From positions 1 through 64,000 of the forward strand of contig JAZGEF010000039.1 of the NCBI GenBank assembly GCA_036478595.1: a stretch of 64,000 nucleotides of DNA, written 5' to 3'. Position numbers and translations under genes: made by a program. Source of the stretch: Granulosicoccus sp036478595. Lineage in GTDB: Bacteria > Pseudomonadota > Gammaproteobacteria > Granulosicoccales > Granulosicoccaceae. Below the pieces are notes generated by a model that ran no database searches, was not told the DNA's origin, and saw only the letters and a program-made list of their open reading frames with translations. Below, one piece after another: positions 8,192 through 17,094 of the stretch. Numbering within the stretch: the stretch's first letter is position 1; the number at the start of each line of letters is the position of its first letter.

Positions 8192-9556
8192 ATGGCCGCA
8201 AATTTAACCTTTGACGCTCTGAAGCAGGCCGTCAGTGATGGCAGTATCGATACCGTATTGGTTTGTCTTGTCGACATGCAGGGTCGGTTGCTGGGCAAAC
8301 GTTTTCATGCGCAAAACTTTGTTGAGCACAGCTGGCAAGAAACACACTGCTGTAATTATCTGCTGGCTACGGATATCGAAATGGCAACGCCTGACGGTTA
8401 TGCTTCAACCAGTTGGGAATCTGGCTATGGTGACTATGTCATGAAGCCCGATATGGCTACCTTGCGCTCTGTGCCCTGGCTCGAAGGCACTGCGATGGTG
8501 CTGTGCGATGTGCTCGATCACCATCATCATCAGGACATACCTCATTCACCGCGGGCGATACTAAAAAATCAAATAGCCAAACTAGCCGAACACGGGTGGA
8601 TTGCTAATATGGCTACTGAACTAGAGTTTTTCTTGTTTGAAGGGCGCTACAACAAGAACGCTAAATCTCACTACAAAAAACTGCAGCCCATAAGTGATTA
8701 CAACGAGGACTACCACATACTGCAAACCAGTAAAGAAGAGGGTGTGATGCGACCTTTGCGTAACCACCTTGTTGCAGCAGGTGTGCCGGTAGAGAATTCA
8801 AAAGGTGAGGCTGAAACCGGCCAAGAAGAGCTCAACATTCGATATGGTGAAGCACTTGAGTGCGCGGACAATCACACCATCGCCAAGCATGCCGCTAAGG
8901 AGATCGCTTGGCAGCAGGGGTACTCTGCCAGTTTTATTGCTAAGTGGCATAAGGATAAAGTTGGTAGCGCTTCGCATGTACATCAGTCCCTGTGGACAAA
9001 AGATGGCAGCTCGGTATTCCATGACAAATCAGGTGAGCATGGCATGTCTGACACCATGAAATATTATGTGGCTGGCCTCATCAAATATGCGCCGGACTAC
9101 ACGTATTTTCTCGCACCGTATATTAATTCGTACAAGCGATTTGCTAAAGGCACGTTCGCGCCAACCAAAATAGCGTGGTCTGTTGATAACCGAACAGCGG
9201 GTTTTCGTTTGTGTGGCGATGGTGCGGCATTGCGGGTTGAATGCAGAATCGGTGGGTCTGATTTAAATCCGTATTTGGCGCAAGCGTCGCAGATTGCGGC
9301 TGGGCTTGCCGGCGTTGAGCAAAAGCTTGAGTTACCAGCTGAGACGGTCGGTAACATATACGCTAATGATGATTGCCCAAATATTCCAAGCAATCTTCGT
9401 GATGCTACAGCGAGCTTGGCAGGCTCAAACATGTTGCGCGCGGCCTTCGGTGATGACGTAATCGATCATTACTCACGCGCAGCGCAAGTAGAGCAAGAAG
9501 AGTACGATTTGGTGGTTACCGATTACGAGATCGCTAGAGGTTTTGAGAGAGCCTAA
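8192..9556 (+). CDS. Glutamine synthetase family protein (gamma-glutamyl ligase type)
   Basis: The protein is 454 aa. It has the GS beta-grasp domain (VCLVDMQGRLLGKRF) and catalytic domain: ELEFFLFEG near 143-151, GQEELNIRYG, then FIAKWHKDKVGSASHVHQSLW, a PTKIAWSVDNRTAGFR block and a VECRIGGSDLNPYL segment. The sequence is unlike housekeeping GlnA (no adenylylation-loop signature, different length) and resembles the PuuA / gamma-glutamylamide ligases that join glutamate to an amine with ATP. Aldehyde and alcohol dehydrogenase genes follow after 2 and 4 nt. I infer that it activates an amine or amino alcohol as its gamma-glutamyl derivative. No clear Shine-Dalgarno site precedes the ATG. Confidence 0.92.
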   Translation: MAANLTFDALKQAVSDGSIDTVLVCLVDMQGRLLGKRFHAQNFVEHSWQETHCCNYLLATDIEMATPDGYASTSWESGYGDYVMKPDMATLRSVPWLEGTAMVLCDVLDHHHHQDIPHSPRAILKNQIAKLAEHGWIANMATELEFFLFEGRYNKNAKSHYKKLQPISDYNEDYHILQTSKEEGVMRPLRNHLVAAGVPVENSKGEAETGQEELNIRYGEALECADNHTIAKHAAKEIAWQQGYSASFIAKWHKDKVGSASHVHQSLWTKDGSSVFHDKSGEHGMSDTMKYYVAGLIKYAPDYTYFLAPYINSYKRFAKGTFAPTKIAWSVDNRTAGFRLCGDGAALRVECRIGGSDLNPYLAQASQIAAGLAGVEQKLELPAETVGNIYANDDCPNIPSNLRDATASLAGSNMLRAAFGDDVIDHYSRAAQVEQEEYDLVVTDYEIARGFERA

Positions 9557-9558
9557 CA

Positions 9559-10935
9559 ATGACTAACACACTTCAATGTATTTCACCTATTGATGGGTCC
9601 GTTTATGCTGAACGGCCGATCATCAGTGGAAAAGATGCCGCTGCCGCGGTAAAGCGAGCACAAGCTGCTCAGAAAGACTGGGCCACCCGTCCAATGGACG
9701 AGCGCATCACCTTAGTGATGAAAGGCGTTGCGCGTGTTGGTGAGCTAAATGATGACATCGTGCCAGAGCTTGCCTGGCAGATGGGGCGACCAATCCGTTT
9801 TGGTGGAGAGTTTGGTGGTTTTAACGAGCGAGCCGAGTATATGGCGTCAATTGCTACGGATGCCTTGGCGCTGATTCCTGTTTCTGACGATGATCAATTT
9901 CGTCGATATATTAAACGCGTACCACACGGAGTAGTGTTGGTGGTTGCTCCCTGGAACTACCCATACATGACGGCTATTAATACGGTAGCGCCAGCTTTGA
10001 TCGCTGGTAACACGGTTGTATTAAAACACGCAACACAAACTCTACTAGTGGGTGAACGTATGGCGGCTGCATTTCATGAAGCAGGGGTGCCGCAAGATGT
10101 ATTTCAAAATTTGTTTCTTGATCATGCCACTACATCGAGCCTTATCCAAAATAATAGCTTTGGGTTTATTAATTTTACAGGCTCAGTGTCGGCCGGCGCT
10201 ACCATTGAGAAAGCCGCAGCAGGTACCTTCACCGGTGTGGGTTTGGAGCTTGGCGGTAAAGATCCGGCCTATGTCATGAACGATGCAGATATCGATGCAG
10301 CCGCGGACACCTTGTTAGATGGCGCGATGTTTAATTCTGGGCAGTGTTGCTGTGGTATAGAGCGTATTTATGTTGATGCCAGTCAATACGATCAGTTTGT
10401 CGAGAAGGCTGTTTCAATTGTCAGTGATTTGAAGCTTGGAAACCCTTTGGAGCAAGACACCACACTTGGGCCGATGGCGCATGTGCGCTTTGCCAATGAG
10501 GTTCGAGCTCAAACCCAAGAAGCCGTCGCTGCAGGAGCTACCGCTCATATCTCAAGGCTTAGCGAGGATGATGGTGGTGCCTATCTAACGCCGCAGGTGT
10601 TAACCGGGGTGACGCATGATATGCGGGTGATGCGCGATGAAAGCTTTGGGCCTGTAGTGGGTATCATGAAAGTTGAAAACGATGCAGAAGCGGTGCGTTT
10701 AATGAACGACAGCGATCTGGGCCTAACGGCATCTCTATGGACAGGCGACACTAAACGTGCCGCTACCATCGGTGATCAAATAGAGACCGGTACCGTGTTT
10801 ATGAATCGTTGCGATTATCTCGACCCAGCCTTATGCTGGACGGGTTGTAAAAACACCGGGCGCGGTGGTGGTTTATCGGTAATCGGTTACCATAACCTGA
10901 CGCGACCAAAATCCTACCATTTAAAAAAGGCTTAA
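9559..10935 (+). CDS. Aldehyde dehydrogenase family protein
   Basis: The protein is 458 aa with all ALDH landmarks: PWNYP (131-135), FTGS (206-209), catalytic-base Glu in LELGGKDP (about 230), nucleophile Cys in FNSGQCCCG (263-265) and ESFGPVVG. It oxidises an aldehyde to the acid with NAD(P)+. It starts 2 nt after the GS-like gene and is followed 4 nt later by an Fe-type alcohol dehydrogenase, giving an alcohol-aldehyde-acid oxidation pair. The aldehyde substrate is not known; a gamma-glutamylamino aldehyde is the inference from context. Confidence 0.96.
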   Translation: MTNTLQCISPIDGSVYAERPIISGKDAAAAVKRAQAAQKDWATRPMDERITLVMKGVARVGELNDDIVPELAWQMGRPIRFGGEFGGFNERAEYMASIATDALALIPVSDDDQFRRYIKRVPHGVVLVVAPWNYPYMTAINTVAPALIAGNTVVLKHATQTLLVGERMAAAFHEAGVPQDVFQNLFLDHATTSSLIQNNSFGFINFTGSVSAGATIEKAAAGTFTGVGLELGGKDPAYVMNDADIDAAADTLLDGAMFNSGQCCCGIERIYVDASQYDQFVEKAVSIVSDLKLGNPLEQDTTLGPMAHVRFANEVRAQTQEAVAAGATAHISRLSEDDGGAYLTPQVLTGVTHDMRVMRDESFGPVVGIMKVENDAEAVRLMNDSDLGLTASLWTGDTKRAATIGDQIETGTVFMNRCDYLDPALCWTGCKNTGRGGGLSVIGYHNLTRPKSYHLKKA

Positions 10936-10939
10936 ATCG

Positions 10940-12085
10940 ATGAACCTTGTTGGTAATTGGAGTTACCCCACTGCAATCCGTTTTGGTGCAGGGCGAATAA
11001 AAGAGCTACCTGATGCTTGCGCAGCTGCTGGTATTAGCAAACCTTTGTTAGTCACAGATAAAGGCCTTGCTAACTTACCGATCACCAGTAACGTGCTGCA
11101 ATTAATGAGCAGCAACAAGTTGGGTGACGGTATATTTTCAGATACGGACGCCAACCCAACCGAGGTAAACGTAGAAGCTGCGTTACAACAATATCGTGAC
11201 GGCGCTTATGACGGCGTAATTGCATTTGGTGGCGGCTCGGCATTGGATCTAGGTAAGGTCGTTGCCTTTATGGTTGGGCAAAAGCGTCCGCTGTGGGATT
11301 TTGAAGATGTCGGGGATTGGTGGACACGTGCTGATGCTGATGCAATACACCCAATTATCGCCGTGCCGACTACTGCAGGTACTGGCTCGGAGGTAGGGCG
11401 TGCATCCGTTATTAGTAATTCACAAACGCATCAAAAAAAAATCATCTTTCATCCCAAGATTCTGCCGGTACAAGTGATCGCTGACCCTGAGCTTACCGTT
11501 GGAATGCCACCTTTTATTACGGCAGGCACGGGTATGGATGCATTCGCTCATTGTCTAGAAGCTTATTGCTCACCGCACTACCACCCTATGAGTCAAGGCA
11601 TGGCATTAGAGGGGATGCGATTAGTTAAAGATTGGTTGCCTATTGCTTATAAGCAAGGTGTCAACCTAGAGGCTCGCGCTCATATGATGAGTGCGGCTAG
11701 TATGGGTGCAACCGCGTTTCAAAAAGGGTTAGGCGCTATACATGCGCTGTCACATCCAATTGGTGCAATGTTCAATACGCACCACGGCACTACCAATGCT
11801 GTCGTAATGCAAAATGTCTTGACGTTTAATCGTTCAGCAATAGAGGGCAAGTTAACCATAGCCGCAGCTTACTTAGAGATAGCAGGCGGGTACGAGGGGT
11901 TTTATGATTTGGTGGGTCAACTCAATAGCGCATTTTCGATTCCTAAGACTCTCACCGATCTAGGGGTTGAAAACCCCGATATTGAGCTAATAGTACAAGA
12001 AGCACTGGCCGATCCCAGTACCGGTGGTAATCCCATAGAGATGACCTCAGACAACACCCGCAAGCTTTTGCTCGCCTGTCTCTAA
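10940..12085 (+). CDS. Iron-containing alcohol dehydrogenase
   Basis: The protein is 381 aa and belongs to the group III Fe-ADH family. It shows the NAD-binding GGGSALDLGK motif, PTTAGTGSE, and metal ligands in GTGMDAFAHCLEAY and AIHALSHPIGAMFNTHHG. It should interconvert an alcohol and an aldehyde in the cytoplasm. It is the last gene of the GS-ALDH-ADH run and ends tail-to-tail with the LacI-type regulator, 28 nt away. The closeness of the three genes suggests that the ADH makes the substrate for the ALDH. Confidence 0.96.
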   Translation: MNLVGNWSYPTAIRFGAGRIKELPDACAAAGISKPLLVTDKGLANLPITSNVLQLMSSNKLGDGIFSDTDANPTEVNVEAALQQYRDGAYDGVIAFGGGSALDLGKVVAFMVGQKRPLWDFEDVGDWWTRADADAIHPIIAVPTTAGTGSEVGRASVISNSQTHQKKIIFHPKILPVQVIADPELTVGMPPFITAGTGMDAFAHCLEAYCSPHYHPMSQGMALEGMRLVKDWLPIAYKQGVNLEARAHMMSAASMGATAFQKGLGAIHALSHPIGAMFNTHHGTTNAVVMQNVLTFNRSAIEGKLTIAAAYLEIAGGYEGFYDLVGQLNSAFSIPKTLTDLGVENPDIELIVQEALADPSTGGNPIEMTSDNTRKLLLACL

Positions 12086-12113
12086 TTAAATTTGGGGCAG
12101 TATTCGTACAAAC

Positions 12114-13142
12114 TCACATTAGCTTACAAGGCCCGGTAGATGACCCGATCGTCAAGGTTGACTCCAATAAGGTGTTTTGTGGAAAGAGGCCTGGGTCGTC
12201 TATTTGATTCAATAACATCTCGGCTGCCAACATGCCAGCTTGCCTTACCGAAGAACGCGTAGCCGTAAACTGCGGCACGGCAGCGCCATTGTCAAAGTAG
12301 GAGAGTTCGTCGTCGTGAATGATAACGGATACATCCTTGCCAATGGTTAAGCCGGCTTGACCGATCGCTCGCCGCACACCCAAAGCAACAACGTAGGACG
12401 AAACCAAAAACGCGGTAGGTGGATCTTCGCGCCTTAGTAGTGCCTTGCTTGTTTGATAGCCGTAGGGTTCGGTAAGTTCTGCTGTGGTCATTAATTCCGG
12501 GTTTATAGCGATTCCATTTTCGCAAAGGGCGTCTTCAAAGCCACATCGACGCAACCAAGCAAATGTGAGTTGTTCTTGGCCATTGATCAGCGCGATATTG
12601 CGATGACCCAAATCGATCAATAGCTGAGTGGCCTGCTTAAACGCACTGCGGTTGTTCATATCGATCCAATTGTAGGCCTCACTTGTATCGCAAACCCTGC
12701 CATGCACGACGAAGGGTAAGCCGATTTCTTTTAGCAATTTTAGGCGTGGGTCATCCCGTAGCGGAGAATGCAGAATCACGCCATCGACCGCGCGCTTGGC
12801 GGCGAGGGTCCGATAAATCGTTTGCTCGTCCTGGGTTGTCGTAAAGCTCAGTTGGAGTTCATAGCCGAACTGTGTATAGGTTTGGCTGGCGCCTGCCACG
12901 AATTCTGCGAATATCGGGTTAACTACCTCCCCTTGAGAGGCGACCGGAATAACATGGCCGATTGTCATTGATCGGCCTGTTGCTAGGCTCATGGCCCGAA
13001 TGTTTGGGCGATAGTTGCCCAAGGCCGCTGCTTGTTGTACGCGGTGGCGTGTGCTCTCGTTGACCTCAGGGTAGCCATTAAGTGCGCGGCTTACCGTTGT
13101 CTGCGACAGGCCTAGGTTTTCTGATAATTCTTTAAGGTTCAT
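12114..13142 (-). CDS. LacI-family regulator, AglR-like
   Basis: The start at 13142 gives MNLKELSENLGLSQTTVSRALNGYP, the canonical LacI-type helix-turn-helix start; a longer frame opens at 13193. A hinge helix (RHRVQQAAALGNYRPN) and a periplasmic-binding-protein-like effector domain follow, 342 aa in total. It diverges from the alpha-glucoside operon, and a typical LacI-family palindrome sits at that operon's start point. It is therefore most likely the local repressor, relieved by an alpha-glucoside or its product. Neither candidate start has a good Shine-Dalgarno site. Confidence 0.92.
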   Translation of the reverse strand: MNLKELSENLGLSQTTVSRALNGYPEVNESTRHRVQQAAALGNYRPNIRAMSLATGRSMTIGHVIPVASQGEVVNPIFAEFVAGASQTYTQFGYELQLSFTTTQDEQTIYRTLAAKRAVDGVILHSPLRDDPRLKLLKEIGLPFVVHGRVCDTSEAYNWIDMNNRSAFKQATQLLIDLGHRNIALINGQEQLTFAWLRRCGFEDALCENGIAINPELMTTAELTEPYGYQTSKALLRREDPPTAFLVSSYVVALGVRRAIGQAGLTIGKDVSVIIHDDELSYFDNGAAVPQFTATRSSVRQAGMLAAEMLLNQIDDPGLFPQNTLLESTLTIGSSTGPCKLM

Positions 13143-13330
13143 ATACGTAGGAAATACAAGGTCACTAGATAGTAGCGCTTGGGTGATATCCAAACCGCTT
13201 CGGAAATTCTATCTAAAATGGTTAACTACTGTCAAAATGGTTTCACTACCTGGTTCCTAAAATGGCACCTTTATTTCAAATATTTGGGTAAATTGTCGTT
13301 TTTCTTACTTGATTTTTGCCTTTAAATTTC

Positions 13331-13381
13331 TTGACTTGAGTAGGCCACTGGGGAATACTGATGTTTCCAAGGCGCTTTGGA
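13331..13381 (+). promoter_or_regulatory. aglE promoter with LacI-type operator
   Basis: TTGACT (13331-13336), a 17-nt spacer and AATACT (13354-13359) make a sigma70-type promoter. TCCAAGGCGCTTTGGA at 13366-13381 is a 16-bp palindrome with one non-complementary pair and a central GC step, the form bound by LacI-family proteins. It covers the expected start site, so binding would block initiation. The spacing and the divergent regulator gene support the assignment; binding itself is inferred. The rest of 13194-13443 holds only a short inverted repeat (GGATTT/AAATCC, 13379-13395). Confidence 0.72.
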
Positions 13382-13443
13382 TTTATTGGAAATCCGTACC
13401 AACCCCCCCTGAGAGTAGCGCCACTACTTAGTTCGGAGGATTT

Positions 13444-14805
13444 ATGAAGAAACTAATAAAATCTGCACTTGCGGCCAGCGTTACCGCTGCTGTTGTGGCA
13501 AGTGCGCCTGTGGCGGCGGCTGATTTAAAGTTCGCGCCTGGTGAGGGTAACTTTAATTGGGCTAGTTATGATGAGCTGAAAAATACCGATCTCTCAGGCG
13601 AAGCTGTTACCGTTTTTGGCCCATGGCTTGGCCCTGATCAAGAGCTCGTTGAAAGTGTTCTCGCATACTTTGCAGAAGCCACTGGCGCAGACGTTAAATA
13701 CACAGGCTCTGATAGCTTTGAGCAACAGATCGTAATTGATACTGAAGCCGGTTCCGCTCCTAATGTATCTGTATTCCCACAGCCGGGCTTAGCGAGTGAT
13801 TTAGCGAGCCGTGGTTTTCTATCCCCATTAGGCAGCGATACAGCTGATTGGGTTCGTGAAAACTACGCAGCCGGCCAATCGTGGGTTGAGCTTGGTACCT
13901 ACGCTAACGCAGATGGTAAGGATGAGCTATTTGGTTTCTTTTATAAAGTTGATGTTAAATCGCTAGTTTGGTATTCCCCAGAAAACTTTGAAGATGCCGG
14001 GTATGACATTCCCGCATCAATGGAAGAACTCAAAGCGCTAACGGATCAAATTGTTGCAGACGGTGGTACTCCATGGTGCATCGGTTTAGGGTCAGGTGGT
14101 GCTACAGGTTGGCCAGCAACTGATTGGGTTGAAGACATGATGCTTCGCACACAATCAACTGACGTGTACGACCAATGGGTATCTAACGAAATCCCCTTTG
14201 ATGACCCACGTGTTGTGGCAGCCATTGAAGAATTCGGTGCGTTTGCTCGTAACGATGATTACGTCGCAGGCGGTGCTGGCGTTGTAGCGTCCACGGATTT
14301 TCGTGATAGCCCTAAAGGCTTGTTCTCGTCACCTCCGCAGTGCTATATGCATCGCCAAGCGTCTTTCATCCCGGCCTTCTTTCCAGAAGGTACAGAAGTT
14401 GGCGCTGATGCAGATTTCTTCTACTTCCCGGCTTACGCTGAGAAAGATCTCGGTTCACCCGTATTAGGTGCCGGTACCCTGTTTGCCATTACTAAACAGA
14501 GCAAAGGCGCAGCTGCTCTTATTGATTTTCTAAAGTCGCCAATTGCACACGAAGTATGGATGGCTCAACAAGGGTTCCTTACGCCTCATAAAGGTGTTAA
14601 CGCTGAACTCTATGCGACGGATACTTTGCGCAATATGGGCGACATCCTGTTGGGTGCCACGACTTTCCGTTTTGATGGTTCTGATCTAATGCCCGGTGGC
14701 GTGGGCGCAGGCTCATTCTGGACCGGCATGGTTGATTATGCTGGTGGCAAATCTGCGGCAGACGTTGCTAAGGGCATTCAAGAAAGCTGGGATGCGCTGA
14801 AATAA
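13444..14805 (+). CDS. aglE: Alpha-glucoside ABC transporter, substrate-binding protein
   Basis: The protein is 453 aa. A Sec signal peptide (MKKLIKSALAASVTAAVVAS, cleavage near VAAAD) precedes a family-1 extracellular solute-binding fold. GGAGGA lies just before the ATG. Order and similarity match aglE of the Sinorhizobium-type aglEFGAK locus: binding protein, two permeases, GH13 glucosidase and ATPase. It should capture sucrose, maltose, trehalose or related alpha-glucosides in the periplasm. A hairpin after the stop may raise its mRNA level over that of the membrane genes. Confidence 0.93.
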   Translation: MKKLIKSALAASVTAAVVASAPVAAADLKFAPGEGNFNWASYDELKNTDLSGEAVTVFGPWLGPDQELVESVLAYFAEATGADVKYTGSDSFEQQIVIDTEAGSAPNVSVFPQPGLASDLASRGFLSPLGSDTADWVRENYAAGQSWVELGTYANADGKDELFGFFYKVDVKSLVWYSPENFEDAGYDIPASMEELKALTDQIVADGGTPWCIGLGSGGATGWPATDWVEDMMLRTQSTDVYDQWVSNEIPFDDPRVVAAIEEFGAFARNDDYVAGGAGVVASTDFRDSPKGLFSSPPQCYMHRQASFIPAFFPEGTEVGADADFFYFPAYAEKDLGSPVLGAGTLFAITKQSKGAAALIDFLKSPIAHEVWMAQQGFLTPHKGVNAELYATDTLRNMGDILLGATTFRFDGSDLMPGGVGAGSFWTGMVDYAGGKSAADVAKGIQESWDALK

Positions 14806-14849
14806 TAGCGGTAAGAATTACTGGCACAGCGTAGTTTGAACTAAGCTAA

Positions 14850-14876
14850 GGCAGTTGCCGGGTATCGGCAGCTGTC
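14850..14876 (+). terminator. Intercistronic hairpin after aglE
   Basis: GGCAGTTGCCG and CGGCAGCTGTC pair as an 11-bp stem (with G-U pairs) around GGTAT. A short T run (ATTTTT) begins 5 nt after it. It lies in the 128-nt gap between aglE and aglF. In ABC operons such stems usually protect the abundant binding-protein mRNA or cause partial termination; which one applies here is not shown. Confidence 0.6.
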
Positions 14877-14933
14877 TCCAATTTTTACCATTCCCATTAA
14901 CCATCCTTTGAAATCGCTTCATAGGGGCACACC

Positions 14934-15941
14934 ATGCATCCAGCTTTGCAAGGATTACTCACAATAATAATTGGAGTAGGGGGTTGTGTCGGTTATTTTT
15001 ACGGATCCAACCAGCTTCTCGACAAAGTTATCTGTCCTCCAACTGGGTCCAATGCTGGGCGCAACATCAATCGCGCTAATATAATTCGTCCTTGGCTGTT
15101 CATTCTTCCAGCCATATTGGCCCTTGGTTTGTATTTAGCCTATCCGGTATTTGAAACCTTTAGATTATCGATCACTGAACGTCTACCAAGAGGCGAATCT
15201 AAGTTTGTGGGCTTAGATAACTACCGTCAGATGTTTTCAGAAGACAAGTTTTGGGAAGCTCTCAAGAACAACATCCTTTGGCTCATAGTTGTTCCTGCTT
15301 TGTCCACGGCTTTTGGTTTACTAGCAGCTCAACTCTCTGATCGTGTGCGCTGGGGCAATATTGCTAAGTCCATTATATTTATGCCAATGGCCATTTCATT
15401 TGTGGGTGCTGCGGTTATCTGGAAGTTGGTGTACGACACCAGGCCAATCGAACAAGATCAGATAGGTGCCTTGAATGCCTTATATCTATTCTTCGGCGGT
15501 ACCGAGCCTAATACCTGGCTAACGATACCGTTTTGGAATAATTTCTTTTTGATGATCGTACTGGTATGGATTCAAACGGGCTTTGCCATGGTTATCTTGT
15601 CTGCGGCCCTTCGAGGGATTCCAGAAGAGACGATCGAGGCAGCTATTATCGATGGTGCCAATTCGTTTCAGATATTTTTCAAAATAAAAGTGCCGCAGAT
15701 AGCAGGCACTATTGTAGTTGTTTGGACCACCATTACCATCATCGTGTTGAAGGTATTCGACATCGTGTTTGCCATGACCAACGGACAATGGAATACCCAA
15801 GTATTGGCAAACTATATGTACGCCAAGCTATTTACTGCCAACGACTGGGGTGTCGGTAGCGCAAGCGCCATGATCATCATGTTGTTAGTGACACCGATAC
15901 TCATTTGGAATGTGCGTAACGCTCGCAAGGAGATGCGCTAA
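14934..15941 (+). CDS. aglF: Alpha-glucoside ABC transporter permease
   Basis: The protein is 335 aa with about eight hydrophobic segments. The N-terminal pair (TIIIGVGGCVGYFYG, then WLFILPAILALGLYLAYPV) is typical of AglF-type permeases. The cytoplasmic EAA-type loop that contacts the ATPase is seen as EETIEAAIIDGANSFQIFFK. The last codon's TAA overlaps the start of aglG (TAATG), so the two permeases are translationally coupled. Confidence 0.94.
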   Translation: MHPALQGLLTIIIGVGGCVGYFYGSNQLLDKVICPPTGSNAGRNINRANIIRPWLFILPAILALGLYLAYPVFETFRLSITERLPRGESKFVGLDNYRQMFSEDKFWEALKNNILWLIVVPALSTAFGLLAAQLSDRVRWGNIAKSIIFMPMAISFVGAAVIWKLVYDTRPIEQDQIGALNALYLFFGGTEPNTWLTIPFWNNFFLMIVLVWIQTGFAMVILSAALRGIPEETIEAAIIDGANSFQIFFKIKVPQIAGTIVVVWTTITIIVLKVFDIVFAMTNGQWNTQVLANYMYAKLFTANDWGVGSASAMIIMLLVTPILIWNVRNARKEMR

Positions 15942-17089
15942 TGAGTAACATCGCCGGAACTAAATCTTCCTTAACATGGGCGGTGCATTTATCGCTGGCT
16001 GCTCTAGTGTTGCTATGGTTGTTTCCAACAGCAGGCTTACTGATTTCATCCTTTCGTACGGCGGATCAAATTTCCACTAGCGGTTGGTGGAAATCGCTTG
16101 TCTCCTCAGAACAAAATCAAACGCTACGTACGGCACCCGGTTCTGAACAAATCGAGTTGGACGGGAAGTTCTTTGTTGAAGGCAATTTGTTTGAAGGCCA
16201 GAAAGAGGCAATGATCAGCGCCTGGGGTACTAGCTCGAAGGCAATAGCCGACTACAAACCTGGCGATGTTGCAATACTAAAAAAAGGTGGCACGGTAACA
16301 GTGGCGGCAAACGGTGATTACCGCCTTGAAAATACCGAAGCGCTAAAGGGTAAACGTGGCATACGTATCTTTACGACAGCAACACGGCCGCCGGAATTCA
16401 CCATTAGTAATTACGGCCATGTGCTGTTTGAAGAAAGCGCATCAGATAGTATGGCTAAAGCGTTCTTTAATACGATGACGGTGACAATTCCTGCCACCAT
16501 CATTCCTATATTGATTGCTGCATTCGCGGCCTACGCATTGGCTTGGATGGATTTTCCGGGCCGGGCGTTAATGATCGCAGCCGTTGTGGGATTATTGGTA
16601 GTGCCGCTGCAGCTCGCGCTTATCCCATTGCTAAAATTCCACAATCAAATTGGAATAGGTAAAGGTTATGTAGGGGTGTGGCTTGCTCATACCGGCTTCG
16701 GCTTGCCAATGGCTATATACCTGTTGCGTAACTACATGGTGGGATTGCCTCGCGACATCATTGAAAATGCGAGAGTGGATGGCGCTACTGAATTTCAAAT
16801 ATTCAATAAAATTATAATACCGCTCTCGTTTCCGGCATTGGCATCGTTTGCGATATTTCAGTTTCTATGGACATGGAATGATCTACTGGTATCGCTTGTA
16901 TTCTTAATTGACTCATCGGGTGAGACCACGGTTATGACTAAGCGCATCGTGGAGATGCTAGGTACGCGCGGAGGTAATTGGGAAATCCTAGCAACGTCTG
17001 CGTTTGTATCGATCGCTGTGCCGCTATTGGTGTTTTTCTCGATGCAGAAATACTTAGTACGGGGCTTGCTCGCAGGCTCGGTTAAATAA
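15941..17089 (+). CDS. aglG: Alpha-glucoside ABC transporter permease with periplasmic insert
   Basis: The protein is 382 aa. One N-terminal TM segment is followed by about 130 residues of hydrophilic sequence (LVSSEQNQTL to NYGHVLF), then five TM segments and the EAA loop (IIENARVDGATEFQIFNK). The long periplasmic insert is typical of AglG and distinguishes it from MalG-type permeases. It pairs with AglF; aglA begins 5 nt downstream. Confidence 0.94.
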   Translation: MSNIAGTKSSLTWAVHLSLAALVLLWLFPTAGLLISSFRTADQISTSGWWKSLVSSEQNQTLRTAPGSEQIELDGKFFVEGNLFEGQKEAMISAWGTSSKAIADYKPGDVAILKKGGTVTVAANGDYRLENTEALKGKRGIRIFTTATRPPEFTISNYGHVLFEESASDSMAKAFFNTMTVTIPATIIPILIAAFAAYALAWMDFPGRALMIAAVVGLLVVPLQLALIPLLKFHNQIGIGKGYVGVWLAHTGFGLPMAIYLLRNYMVGLPRDIIENARVDGATEFQIFNKIIIPLSFPALASFAIFQFLWTWNDLLVSLVFLIDSSGETTVMTKRIVEMLGTRGGNWEILATSAFVSIAVPLLVFFSMQKYLVRGLLAGSVK

Positions 17090-17094
17090 TCAAT

